This document shows, piece after piece, positions 1 to 11,007 of a stretch of 64,000 bases of DNA; positions within the stretch are counted from its first letter, which is position 1, and each line of letters starts with the position of its first letter. Made by a program: the position numbers and the translations under genes. The DNA comes from Cornus controversa (Eukaryota; Streptophyta; Magnoliopsida; Cornales; Cornaceae), in the NCBI GenBank assembly GCA_026545225.1, contig CM048845.1, forward strand, positions 101,428,033 to 101,492,032. Reading direction: 5' to 3'. The notes under the pieces were generated by a model that ran no database searches, was not told where the DNA came from, and saw only the letters and a program-made list of their open reading frames with translations.

Positions 1-43
1 TTTTGTTATCAACAATTGGCCAATAAATAAATCTACTATGCAG

Positions 44-1557
44 TGCTAGTAAAGTAAAGAAGCCAGATGAAAACTATTGGGTTGTTGGCCTGAATGCGAG
101 CAAGTTGTTTTGCATTGTTTGCAAATCTCCTGATTCATTCCCACAGGTAGTAGGACTGATTATCTCTTTTACGTCAGCTTTACTGTTCTGTCAAGTATTT
201 CATCATTCTTTTTCCTGTTATATTTTTTTTTTCAGGTCATCCCCAAACCAATTCTCACACTAGTAGATCTTTCATTTCCTCTTCCATCTTCTGATCTGGG
301 AGCAGAAGCCCTTGAGAACGAATTTATAATGAAAAACATGCATCTGTCACAGGTATATTGCTTTTGTTGCATTTCTGCTTTGCTATCATGAGAACTGTTA
401 GGTTTGCCTGTGATGATTAAGAGTGTTTTATATGCATGCTGTATTGTTAGAATTACTACTAATTATTTGAATGAACTGTATGTTTTTTCTTTTTCTTTGG
501 GTTAAGTTCCTACAAAAGCTGTCTGATAGCTGATTTATTTATACAAAATACCTTGCAGATTCATAAAAGAATTGAAGAAACGGCAGCTGCCAATCAGGAC
601 ACCACTTTACTTGATGATGAGGCTTTCAATACGGAAGCAGCTCTTGATAGATGCATCTTGAGGCTCATTGCATGCTGCTGCAATGGTGAGTGATTAAAAG
701 TTAATGGTAACTTAATAACAAGATGCAAATTTTATATTATCTAGCTTTTCCATAATTGATTCTTTTTCTTTCCTTTTTACAATTATGATATAAATCCAAA
801 ATGCGAAATATGAGTGCCAATGCTTGTTTGTGGTGGTTAATTTCAGGTGATAAACTTGTGAGGGCTACTGAACTTGTGAAACTTCTGTCCCTTGAAAAAT
901 CAGTTAAAGGTGCAATAAAACTTGTAACCGCTCTTAAGCTTCCTAATTTGGCAGAGCGATTCAATACGATATTGGAGGTAAGCCTTCAATGTCTGAAAAA
1001 GAACTTGAGGTTCTTCATTTGATAGTTTTATCAGATTAAAAGCTTTTGTTTTTGTTTTGTGGTTTTTATGCCTTTCTCCCTTCTTACAGCAAAGAATGCT
1101 AGATGAAACTTCAGGGACTACGGCGGCTGTACCACTCCCAAACTCAAATTGTGATACTGCCGTAAAAGCTGATGTTGTGATCAGCAAGACCTTTACCTCT
1201 ACTGAAAGAGGTAATACTTCAGAACCCGTTATTCCATTAATATCGGAAAAGTTTTCATCCCCTCCCTTCACAAAGAGAGGGATGTCAGAAGAGCCAGCTA
1301 AGGCTGGAAAGGTGAAAATAGAACAAAATCATAGTGCAAAACTGGACAAAGGAGGGGAGGTAAAGAATGTAGGAGGGCAAAAGAATGCAAGGGAGGTGAA
1401 GAACGCAGGAGAGCCTAAGAAGGTAGGGGAGGTGAATCAGGTACAAGTAATTCGCCCATCTAACCCTTTTGCTAAGTCATCAAGCAACCAAGAGAAACCA
1501 TCTCTCTTTGATTCTCTAAAGAAGTCAAAGAAGCTTGACAGCACAGGTAAAAGATGA
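44..1557 (+). CDS. WDHD1: 3' end of WDHD1/Ctf4-type replication-fork protein gene (five exons)
   Basis: The gene runs in from the left edge. Exons at 44-146, 236-352, 559-685, 847-977 and 1090-1557 all have GT donors and AG acceptors, and their phases join into one frame. The peptides (VIPKPILTLVDLSFPLPSSD, then a helical stretch with ETAAANQD, ALDRCILRLI and KGAIKLVTALKLPNLAERFN) match the C-terminal helical part of plant WDHD1/Ctf4 (Arabidopsis EOL1). In this family a nuclear protein with N-terminal WD40 repeats and a SepB/Ctf4 trimerising domain links the CMG helicase to DNA polymerase alpha; in Arabidopsis it is also tied to Polycomb silencing. The last exon adds a low-complexity Lys/Glu/Gly-rich tail with short repeats around KNAGE/KVGEV. 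Earlier exons, including the WD40 part, lie outside the window. I take TGA at 1555-1557 as the stop; the +1 frame stays open to 1957 and begins with basic residues, so a different 3' end is possible. Confidence 0.85.
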
Positions 1558-1882
1558 GAGGAAACACAAGGAAAAACAAGCCAAGCCTTTCTTTCCCTCT
1601 CTTTTTCTTTTTACTTTTTCCAAATTGACATGCATGGAAAATCGCTGTTGTACATCAGAGAGGCACTGCCACTGGATCTGTTTTTATATATTTGAGCAAT
1701 GTAAATGCTTCTTCTATTCACTTGCTGAATTCTGGCAAATCTTGTGTGCTCGCACACATATCCTTGGAGATGAGTGTTTTGAGGCACTCAGGTCTTCAAT
1801 GTCATTCGCTGAAACTAGAAAAATTGAGGGAGATCTAGCGAGCCTTCTAGCAATTAACTTATATTATGGGACAATTGAACTA
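1558..1882 (+). other. Probable 3' UTR of the WDHD1-like gene
   Basis: About 325 bases between the stop codon and the first copia element. It starts purine-rich and becomes T-rich, as plant 3' UTRs do. No second gene is seen. The copia insertion at 1888 may separate the gene from its original polyadenylation region. Confidence 0.4.
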
Positions 1883-1887
1883 CCACT

Positions 1888-2646
1888 TGTTAGAAAAATA
1901 ATATTAATAAATAATACTTTGGATTTTCTATTATTTAATTCAATATATCATAAATAAACAACACTCGATTGAAATAAAAAATACAATTTATTTATTCAAT
2001 ACACAACAATAACATTAATAAATAGAACTTGATTGTAGACCGTGGTTCGAATTAAATTTGATCTCCTTAAGACAATTATCGTCCCGCAATGGTGTTGAAC
2101 GGATTTTTGGTGATTGTCTCCCAGGATACAACGATCTTCATCTCGATTGGTAGCAACACTTCAAACCAATTGAGCTTCTGCGAATCACCAATGTGTTAGT
2201 ACTCTCTCTTTGACTTGACTCTCTTGAACTGTTGATTGAAATCAGACCACGAAAATTTGATATACGACCACTTGTGTTAGGTTATATAGAAAGGGAGATT
2301 AGAGACGTAGAGAGAAGGAAAAGAAATTATAAAACATATTCTTTACAAATGAGGCTAATCGGCCTATTTATAGACCACTAGGTGCTTTTTCACGTTTGTC
2401 CGAATAGGCATGGGACATGTTGTTTCACTCCAAGCGTTAAGAGTTGTGATCTTTCGTTGAAAGTGTCTGTTCGTAATTCATATTTAAATATTTGCTCATT
2501 ACGAACTACCACTCTCGTGTCTGTTCATTACTTAGCGGACATTCTACCACCATGTTATATCTCAACGATGCTATGACAGACATTTTGCCACTCATTCAAT
2601 ATCACTTACATCGCATACATGTAATTTTCATTTAATTTTTTCAACA
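1888..2646 (-). repeat. Left (3') LTR of copia element 1
   Basis: This 759-bp LTR aligns end to end with 6535-7284. The two differ by a few dozen substitutions and small indels by eye, suggesting an insertion that is not very recent. Confidence 0.93.
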
Positions 2647-3218
2647 ATTTCCCACATAAATGAAAATTAACCTCAAATGTAAAAAATACTCGACTGATAC
2701 TAGAGAGAGTACAATTGGAAAGTTATTGCATCGGAATAGATAGCTTTTGGCTTTGAATCTTTTTTAGTATAATACTATCGGATTTACTTGGCTAACTAGT
2801 GACATAAAATCTTGAACTATTCAGTCGTTTGTGTAAAACCAGACAATAGTATACACACAACACCTTTCCGCACAAAGTTGGTTCTTTCGGTTGTGTTCAT
2901 TTTGGCCTTGAACAAATCTTGGTATTCATGAGTGCTCTAAAGAATTTAGCCTTTCATTCTCATAGAAGCGGCCCACTTCACACTCATATAGGTGATTCTC
3001 TATTAAGAATATCTTGCTATACCCCACTTGGATTTCCAAGATATAGGAATCACTAAAAGCGTAACTTAACTTAATTTACACGACAGGCAGCACTATGTCA
3101 TCATAGAAATGGGTAGAAGATATACATTTTCCTAGTGCTACTGATGAGCCACTTAAAACTTCAGTTGTCCCTTTGAATCTAGAACTTGGGATCTCCAGTC
3201 AACTAGATAGGGTTTCCA

Positions 3219-6200
3219 TTAAGGTGACTCAGTAGATATAGGCTTTAAGCCCATTCCCCTTGATGACTTATATACTTGCTCTCTTGGTAAACCTTTTGTA
3301 AAAGGATCTGTTATATTGTCCATGGACTTCACATATTTAATGAAAATTATTCCATTTGAGAGCAACTGTTTAATGGTATTATGTCTCCTTATATACCGAG
3401 ATTTACCATTATATATATGACTTTGTGCCCTCCCAATTGCTGATTGACTATCACAATGTATACAAATTGCAGGCACAGGTTTCGGCCAATTTGGAATATC
3501 CTCTAGGAAGTTACGAAGCCACTCTGCTTCTTCACTTGCCTTATCCAAAGCAATGAATTCAGATTCCATTGTGGATCTGGCAATACACGTTTGTTTTGAA
3601 GATTTCCAAGATACGGCAGCACCACCAAGAGTAAAGATATATCTACTCGTGGATTTTGAGTCTTTTGTATCTGAGATCCAGTTAGCATCACTGTATCCCT
3701 CAAGAACAGCTGGGTACTTTGTATAATGTAATCCCAAATTCAGGGTGTATCTCAAATATCTTAATACCCTAATTATTGCTGTCCAGTGATCCTTTCCTGG
3801 ATTACTAGTATATCTACTCAGTCTATTTACTGAGTAAGTTATATCGGGTCGTGTGCAGTTCATCACATACATTAGACTGCCTATGATTCGAGAATACTCG
3901 AGTTGTGATATGCCAGGACTATTATTCTTTGATAAATGAAGATTTAAATCTACAGGAGTCTTAGCAATATTTCTGTCATTCTTATTGAATTTATCTAGTA
4001 TTTTCTCAATATAATAAGATTGAGATAATATTAGACCTTCTGATGTTTTAGAAATTTTAATTCCTAGAATAACATCAGCAATACCAATATCTTTCATATC
4101 AAAGTTATTCGTCAGCATTTTCTTAGTAGCTTTAATAGTGTCATTACTACCCATGATTAACATATCATCCACATATAGGCAGACAATCACATATTCATCT
4201 TGAGTTCTCTTAGTATACCCACATTTATGACACTCGTTGATTTTAAATCCGTTTGATAACATCACTTTATCAAAATTTTCATGCCATTGTTTAGGTGCTT
4301 GTTTTAATCTATAAAGAGATTTAACAAGTCTGCACATTTTCTTCTCTTGTCCTAGAACAATAAACCCTTCTGGTTGTTCCATATAAATTTCTTCATCCAA
4401 CTCACCATTCAAGAATGCTGTCTTAACATTCATTTGATGTATTTTGAGATTTTGTAATGTTACAATTGCGATTAACATTCTAATTGATGTAATTTTTGTT
4501 ACTGGTGAGTATGTGTCAAAGTAATCTAAGCCCTCCTTTTGTTTGTAACCTTTAGCTACAAGTCTAGCTTTATACTTATCTATTGATCCATCAGCTTTTA
4601 TCTTCCTTTTGAAAATCCACTTACAACCAAGTGGTTTATTTCCAGGAAGATCCACCAATTCCCAAGTATGGTTTTGTAAGATGGATTCAATTTCACTATT
4701 AATAGTCTCTTTCCACAAAGGAGCTTTTGGAGAAGACACAGCTTCAGTGTATGTTTGAGGCTCACTTTCCAATAAATATGTTAAGAAATCAGGACCAAAT
4801 GACTTAGACATCTTATTTCTCTTACTACGTCTAAGTTCATCCTCATTTCCCTTTTCTATAGACTCTGGTTCTATAGTTTCTTAACTATCACTATTAATAA
4901 TATCACGATCTCTTTTAAGAGAGTTCTTATCATGTATATTTTTACAAGGAAATACATTTTCAAAGAACCTTGCATTCCTGGACTCAATAATGGTATTGAC
5001 ATGTATATCTGTAATGTCAGATTTATGCACAAGGAATCTATAGGCACTACTATTGTTAGCATAACCAATGAAAATACAATCAATAGTTTTAGTACCTATC
5101 CTAAATTTCTTAGGATCAGGAACAACCACCTTAGCAAGACACCCCCACACTTTCAAGTATTTATAAGAAGGTCTTCGATTTTTTCATAACTCATAAGGTG
5201 TCTTATCAGATTTCTTGTGAGGTATTTTATTGAGAATATGGTTCGCAGAAAGCAAAGCTTCCCCCCACAAGTTTTGAGGTAATCCAGAACTTATCAATAA
5301 GGCATTCATCATCTCTTTAAGAGTACGATTCTTGCGTTTAGCAATACCATTTTGTTGAGGTGAGCAAGGAGCCGTGGTTTGATGAATGATACTAAATTCT
5401 GAACAAAGGTCAGCAAATGGTGCTTCATATTCACCACCCCTATCATTTCTTATTATTTTTATCCTTTTGCCAGTTTGATTCTCTACCCCATTCTTATAAT
5501 GTTTAAACATTTCTAAGGCTTCATCTTTGCTACGAAGCAAATAGACATAATAGTACCTTGTGCAATCATCAATAAAAGTAATGAAATACTTTTTCCCACC
5601 TCTAGTTTGCACACACTTTAAGTCACATACATCACTGTGAATTAATTCTAGAGGTTTTGTACTCTTCTTTATGGAGTTAAAAGGAGTTTTCGTTGACTTT
5701 ACTTCTACACACGTTTCACACTTATTCGTTGAGTCGATATAAAATTTAGGTAGTAAATCCATATTAATTAATCTGCGTATTGCATCATAATTAACATGTC
5801 CTAGTCTACCATGCCACATATCAGAAGACTCGATCAAATAAGAAGAAGCATTAACTTTATTATAAAGTTTGGGAATATCAGTTATTACATTAAGTTTAAA
5901 TAAATTCTCAATCAAAGACCCTTTTCCCACATACACACCATTTTTAGTAATAAGTACATTTTGATCAACAAATACTAATTTGAACCCATTTTTGCTCAGC
6001 AAGGCTCTAGATACAAGATTTTTTTGAATATCTGGTACATGCAGCACATCATTGAGTGTGAGTTCTTTCCCTGAGGACATCTTTAGCACAATTTTTCCTT
6101 GACCTTCAACTTTGGCAGTAGCGGAGTTCCCCATGAAGACTCGTTCTCCAGGTTCTACTACTTTATAAGCAGTAAATTTACTCTTATCTGAGCAGATATG

Positions 6201-6410
6201 ACGAGTAGTTCCAGTGTCCACCCACCACCCTCGAATTTTGTCTACCAAGTCAATCTTTGAAACCATGGCTGACAGATCTCTATCTGATTCTTTAATAATC
6301 AGTTTCTTCATGTGCACCTTAGTTGACTTTAGTTTGTAGAGCTTTTGTACTATTCTAGGACAATCTTTAGTACGGTGCCCGTTCCTTTTGCATCCATATC
6401 ATTTCCCATT
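3219..6410 (-). pseudogene. Copia pol (zinc knuckle, protease, integrase, RT, RNase H), three in-frame stops
   Basis: One continuous minus-strand reading frame is broken only by stop codons. From its start: a CCHC zinc-knuckle remnant (CKRNGHRTKDC) with TGA at 6399-6401 in place of the first Cys region; a protease with WWVDTGTTRHIC; integrase with the GAG-pre region (MWHGRLGHVNYDAIRRL), a C-x2-C (CETC) and the DVCD and DDCTRYYYVY core; a stop at 5184-5186; the end of integrase (KVWGCLAKVVVPDPKKF); a stop at 4881-4883; reverse transcriptase with GCKWIFKRK, the active-site motif YVDDMLIMG and SLYRLKQAP; and RNase H ending in [13 protein letters not shown]. The order PR-IN-RT-RH is copia-specific. 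No frameshift is needed, so the frame decayed only by point changes after the gag deletion. Confidence 0.92.
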
Positions 6411-6534
6411 AAGTTTGGGAGGAGTCATCCATTTGATTGTATGAAATACATCGACAGGTTTAATCACGTAATTAAATAATACAAATCCAATTATACTAAA
6501 ATATGAAGATAATTGTCTTAAGATTGTTAGAAAA

Positions 6535-7284
6535 ATAATATTAATAAATAATACTTTGGATTTTTTATTATTTAATTCAATATACCATAAATAAACAACA
6601 CTCGATTGAAATAAAAAATATAATTTATTTATTCAATACACAACAATAACATTAATAAATAGAACCTGATTGTAGACCGAGGCTCGAATTAAATTCGATC
6701 TCCTTAAGACAATTATCGCTCCGCAATGGTGTTGAACAGACTCTTGGCGATTGTCTCCCAGGATACAACGATCTTCATCTCGATTGGTAGCAACACTTCA
6801 AACCAATTGAGCTTCTGCGAACCACCAATGTGTTAGTACTCACTCTTTGATTTGACTCTCTTGAACTGTTGATTGAAACTAGACCACGAAAACTTGATAT
6901 ATGACCACTTGTGTTAGGCTATATAGAAAGGGAGATTAGAGACGTAGAGAGAAGGAAAAGAAATCATAAAACATATTCTTTACAAATGAGGCTAATCGGC
7001 CTATTTATAGACCACTAGGTGCCTTTTCACGTTTGTCCGAATAGGCATGGGACATGTTGTTTCACTCCAAGCGTTAAGAGTTGTGATCTTTCGCTGGAAG
7101 TGTCTGTTCGTAATTCATATTTAAATGTTTGTTCATTACGAACTACCACTCTCGTGTTTGTTCATTACTTAACAGACATTCTACCACTATGTTATATCAC
7201 AACGATGCTATGACAGACATTCTACCACTCATTCAATATCACTTACATCGCATAAATGTAATTTTCATTTAATTTTTTCGAACA
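6535..7284 (-). repeat. Right (5') LTR of copia element 1
   Basis: The 750-bp partner of the LTR at 1888-2646. It carries one extra G near its right end. The 3-bp-rich junction to its left lacks a TGGTATCAGAGC-type primer site, consistent with the deletion that removed gag. Confidence 0.93.
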
Positions 7285-7289
7285 CCACT

Positions 7290-8654
7290 GACCCCCTTGT
7301 TTGGGTTCAACATCTATGACTATGGAGTCTAGCCTGGTCAGTTACCTTATTGGACTCTTCAAGGTATTACCACCCTTCCCTGTGAGAGAACATAGCCTAA
7401 AAGAAGATTTGGAAGATCTTGGGATGAGAAGGAGACGAATTGGTGGACTTTGTGAAAAGCTTTGCACTCCATGCACCCATCAGACTTTAAGGAGTCCCTT
7501 TATGTTGGAGGGTTCACTCTGTTATATCAAAAAGTGAGATTTGGAAATTTCATTATCAACCTCTGTTTTCATGCACATCTTTGCATGTGAAAGTAATCAT
7601 TTTCCAGCTCATCAAGAAAGGATTCTCCATATTGCTTGCATCATGGGGCCTCATGATAAAAACTTTAATCAATGAAGAGTACTTCCGCAGAAAGGAAGAT
7701 TTTCTAAGCTAATTTATGTGGAAAAAAGATAAAAATGATGATAATAATGATGACATAATTAAGCCCGTTAACAATTTATTACATAGTACAAATTTATCCA
7801 AACTTTGATAATTGCATTTTAAAAAATTATATCCTGATAATGTAAAAAGAGAGCTTAGCACCAATGTAACAAGGGTTTCTCTTTTAAAAAAAATTCCAAA
7901 AATCATTTTTATAAAATTTCTTTCAATACTTTTCTTTAATTTCATAGTTGATTTTGACTAGGGTTGCCTTTGGAAGCACAAACTTGGTGCTTTAGGATTG
8001 GAATTGCAAGAAAATTAATTCAAATTTTAATTTATACTCCGTCCAATCTTGATTCTAAAATACAAATTATATACTACCAAACATAGCTTATGTAGGAAGA
8101 CATCTTTTTATCAATAAAATGGCCAATTGAAATATTTCCCTATTAAATCTTGTTCTTTTTGTACAAATTATGAATTTCCCTAGGAAGCTTCCACATCACG
8201 AGGAAATTGTTTGGAAGGTGCTCTTTGAAACCAGATTACTCCGAGGGTTTGATATGTTTTTGCAATTGCAAAAATCCATGCTTGTGATTGGATTAACAAA
8301 AAAGAATAGTTACATTATTAGTATAGTTGATAATACTTCTGGTTGGAGGTAACTTGCATCCCATTCAATGATAAATATGGGCAAAAAAAAAAAAAAATGA
8401 ATAAAGCCTCAGGCCTAACACGAGTATAGACAATTCAATAGGATATCCTTATTCTAGTAGAGGACATCCGTATTCCAAAAACTTCTCCCACCAACAACCT
8501 AACCAGACGACGGATTAAAAACAATTCCCAAACACAGGACAACTCTCGTAACTTCACACAATCACACGCTTTTACAAAATCGCAGCGGAATGGCTGTAGA
8601 CTAAGTAAGCAAACAAACTCTGAAAGCAAAATTTGAAGGTTTATCTGCTCATCA
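7290..8654. other. Intergenic region between copia element 1 and the RING gene
   Basis: No recognisable gene. Short open frames at 7301-7537 and 8170-8352 have no motif I know. The stretch 7700-8160 is AT-rich with no repeat structure. A run of A lies at ~8383-8397. The last 200 bases before 8655 are the likely promoter and leader of the RING gene; no clear TATA box is seen. Confidence 0.4.
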
Positions 8655-9989
8655 ATGGCGGAAATCTCACACCTTCATTTCCACGAAGACGAAGAGGACG
8701 ACCGAGACGACGCCGTTTTAACCCTCGACTCCGTCCCCTACTGGTCTCTCGATTTTGACAGCTTCGATGTCTATACCTCAGATCCCGATTCTCTCTCCGA
8801 AACCCCATCTGCTAATCTCAACAATCAATCCACCACAGTTCGTCAACAGGACCTCTCCAATCGAATTCGAGGTTTGGAAGACTTTACAGAGACCGATTTG
8901 ATCACTAACGTCGATTTCTTCGACCGCGAAAACCAGGTAAACTTCGTTATGGACTTGTTTCATGAACGCGTTGAGCAATCATCATCGGATCTGAACTTGG
9001 ATCCGGATTTTGGGGTTATTGAAGGGAATGAGGAAATGGGTTCGAATGATTTGGAGCTAGATCTTGGTTTGGGGTTAGGGTTTGGTACGGGTAGGAATGG
9101 TTTGACTGACGGTGATGGTAATTGTGGGTTTATGGTTGCCGATTGCGGCGATGAGTTCTTTGTGTCAAGGAGAGGCTCTGCGTCTGAGTCCGGCGAGTCA
9201 TCCACCGTATGCGGTGGAGCTGAACAATTCGTGGGTGATCTGAGGGTTGTTGGGATCGGGTCGGATTCGGAAGAGGATAAAAGTGAAGTTCTTGGGATTG
9301 ATTTGAATTTAGAAGATGATTTTCCGTTGGATAATCCATGTGATGACGGTACAAGCCTTCGCCTCTGTTGGGATTCGTTTCGATTGGAGGATCACAGGGA
9401 TGTGAATGAAGATTTTGAGTGGGAGGAAGTGGATGGTAGGGTTGATGAAAGAGAAGTTTTGAGTATGTTTCTCGATGCCGATGAAGATGAAGATTTGGAT
9501 GCATCCCTTTTGGCTGCACTTCCTTCTGAAGAACAAGTCGGAGAAAGGGCGGGTACATTGAGGCATTTGGAATGGGAAGTTCTGTTAAATTCTCAGGATT
9601 TGGAGACAAACCTGGAACTAGAACAAGAAGGTGTGCCTTATTTGGGTGATCACGAATACGAAATGTTATTTGCGCAATTTGCGGAAGATGAAAATGCTTT
9701 GGTGGGTCCACCACCTGCTTCGAAAACTGTTGTTGAAAATCTTCGATCTGTTGTTTTAACTCAAGAAGATGTGGAAAAGAACAATGCCCTTTGTGCGGTT
9801 TGCAAGGATGAGATAATTGCTGGGGAACAAGCAAAGCAGCTACCTTGTTCTCACCATTACCATGGGGACTGCATTGTTCCGTGGCTGGGAATTCGGAATA
9901 CCTGCCCTGTCTGTCGCTATGAATTGCCCACAGATGATCCTGATTATGAGAGGAGGAGGAGGAACAGGAGAGCTGGTCGTGTCCAGTGA
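8655..9989 (+). CDS. RING-H2 E3 ubiquitin ligase, CIP8/RING1-like, 444 aa
   Basis: An intact single-exon frame of 444 residues. A C3H2C3 RING-H2 domain occupies about residues 380-420: CAVC, then QLPCSHHYHGDCIVPWLG, then CPVC, with the spacing C-x2-C-x14-C-x-H-x2-H-x2-C-x10-C-x2-C, so all eight zinc ligands are present. The motif closely resembles plant CIP8/RING1-type ligases, which transfer ubiquitin from an E2 enzyme to substrates. The first ~370 residues are strongly acidic and probably disordered, with repeated DLGLGLGFG-like and DEDEDLD-like patches. A basic tail (ERRRRNRRAGR) ends the protein. No signal peptide or membrane segment is visible. The ATG at 8655 is the first in frame and opens with MAEISHLHF. 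The N-terminal part is longer than in Arabidopsis CIP8 (~330 aa), so I do not assign a symbol. Substrates cannot be read from sequence. Confidence 0.9.
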   Translation: MAEISHLHFHEDEEDDRDDAVLTLDSVPYWSLDFDSFDVYTSDPDSLSETPSANLNNQSTTVRQQDLSNRIRGLEDFTETDLITNVDFFDRENQVNFVMDLFHERVEQSSSDLNLDPDFGVIEGNEEMGSNDLELDLGLGLGFGTGRNGLTDGDGNCGFMVADCGDEFFVSRRGSASESGESSTVCGGAEQFVGDLRVVGIGSDSEEDKSEVLGIDLNLEDDFPLDNPCDDGTSLRLCWDSFRLEDHRDVNEDFEWEEVDGRVDEREVLSMFLDADEDEDLDASLLAALPSEEQVGERAGTLRHLEWEVLLNSQDLETNLELEQEGVPYLGDHEYEMLFAQFAEDENALVGPPPASKTVVENLRSVVLTQEDVEKNNALCAVCKDEIIAGEQAKQLPCSHHYHGDCIVPWLGIRNTCPVCRYELPTDDPDYERRRRNRRAGRVQ

Positions 9990-10295
9990 CTATATCACAA
10001 GGTCAGAATATGATTTTAAAGTTTCTCTTGAGCATTAGGTTGTGCCATTGTAGATTATGTTGTTGTTGAAGTCGGTTTTCTCCCTTGAGGATAATGATAT
10101 TCTTAATGGTTTTGTTTTTAGTTTTTGGAACTATATGAATGCTATATGGCTAGTTTGCAATCTTGGATTTCATGTAGTTTTTTTGATGATTCATAAATTG
10201 ACTATGCATTTTATCACTGGAAATGGTACCCCTTTCAGATTAATATGTAGAGATTATGTTGTGTTGGTGCTAGAATTACATTTTTTTGTCCATTA

Positions 10296-10529
10296 TGGAA
10301 AGGGATCCACTGCAGCCAAATCTCTCTCCTGAATTCCGCAAACCTCAATCCTGTGGTTCAGATTTAGATTCAGCCACATCATCTTATTAAATTCAAATTT
10401 GAAATTTCTATTACAAGTGAATTGGTAAGTCTTAAAATTGAACAAGATAGTATGTAACTGAATCTAAACCTTAAAACTGAGGTCTGCGGAATTTAGGATA
10501 GAGATTTGGCTGGAGAGGATCCTTGTCCA
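10296..10529. mobile_element. Short inverted-repeat element (MITE-like, ~234 bp)
   Basis: The left arm around GCAGCCAAATCTCTCTCCTG (10311-10330) and the right arm around GAGATTTGGCTGGAGAGGAT (10501-10520) are inverted copies. The pairing runs outward to GGATCC on both sides and inward through AATTCCGCA to GATTTAGATTCAG. Arms are ~75-80 bases. I could not fix a target duplication. It lies ~300 bases downstream of the RING stop codon, possibly at the end of its 3' UTR. Confidence 0.7.
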
Positions 10530-11007
10530 TCTATTATACCCTTTAATTTTAGTGTTACCTGTCTTGTCTCTACCCAGACCTGATCCGTAAATAGGGAACA
10601 TATCCCAATTCATTAAATGTGAATAGAATAAATATACGTCTTATAGACTAAAAGGTATAAACTAGCTCTAATAATTAATGATCTCAATCACAAATCTCAA
10701 GGAAACCTCTTGAATGATCCATTCACATTGTTATTACACTAAAACCTCATTACATGATTCTCAAGATTAAATAAGTAATCAGTCAACAATAACTTCTAAT
10801 AACTAGAAAGTTTTTTAGCAACTTCCCAGGTCATCAATTACCTGAACTGACACAAATAGAGTGGCTCATTGCTTAGAAAATAATATTCAACTTTACAATA
10901 TTAAATATAAGGTAAAGTGCAAAAGAAGAAAAACAAAAAAAGTCCTTGTACAATTCAAAGTTTACAACTAACCTCCCTAAACTGAATTTCATGTCAACTA
11001 ACTTCTT
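10530..11007. other. Intergenic region left of copia element 2
   Basis: AT-rich sequence without a convincing gene. The only longer open frames overlap the LTR that follows. Confidence 0.35.

Larger units (their letters stand above)
1888..7284 (-). mobile_element. Copia LTR retrotransposon 1, gag-deleted
   Basis: A 5.4-kb element with LTRs at 1888-2646 and 6535-7284 that begin TGTTAG and end AACA. The direct repeat CCACT lies outside both ends (1883-1887 and 7285-7289), a perfect 5-bp target duplication. Pol reads on the minus strand. A purine tract (reverse complement of 2647-2660) sits beside the left LTR, as expected at the 3' end of a minus-strand element. Only ~130 bases separate the zinc-knuckle remnant from the right LTR, so most of gag is missing, and I see no tRNA-Met primer site next to the right LTR. 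The element cannot be autonomous. Confidence 0.95.

Noticed and set aside
8960..9834. Long minus-strand open frames (up to 234 codons) inside the RING gene
   Set aside because: They are antisense to the acidic, low-complexity part of a sound gene; the bias of that region explains them.
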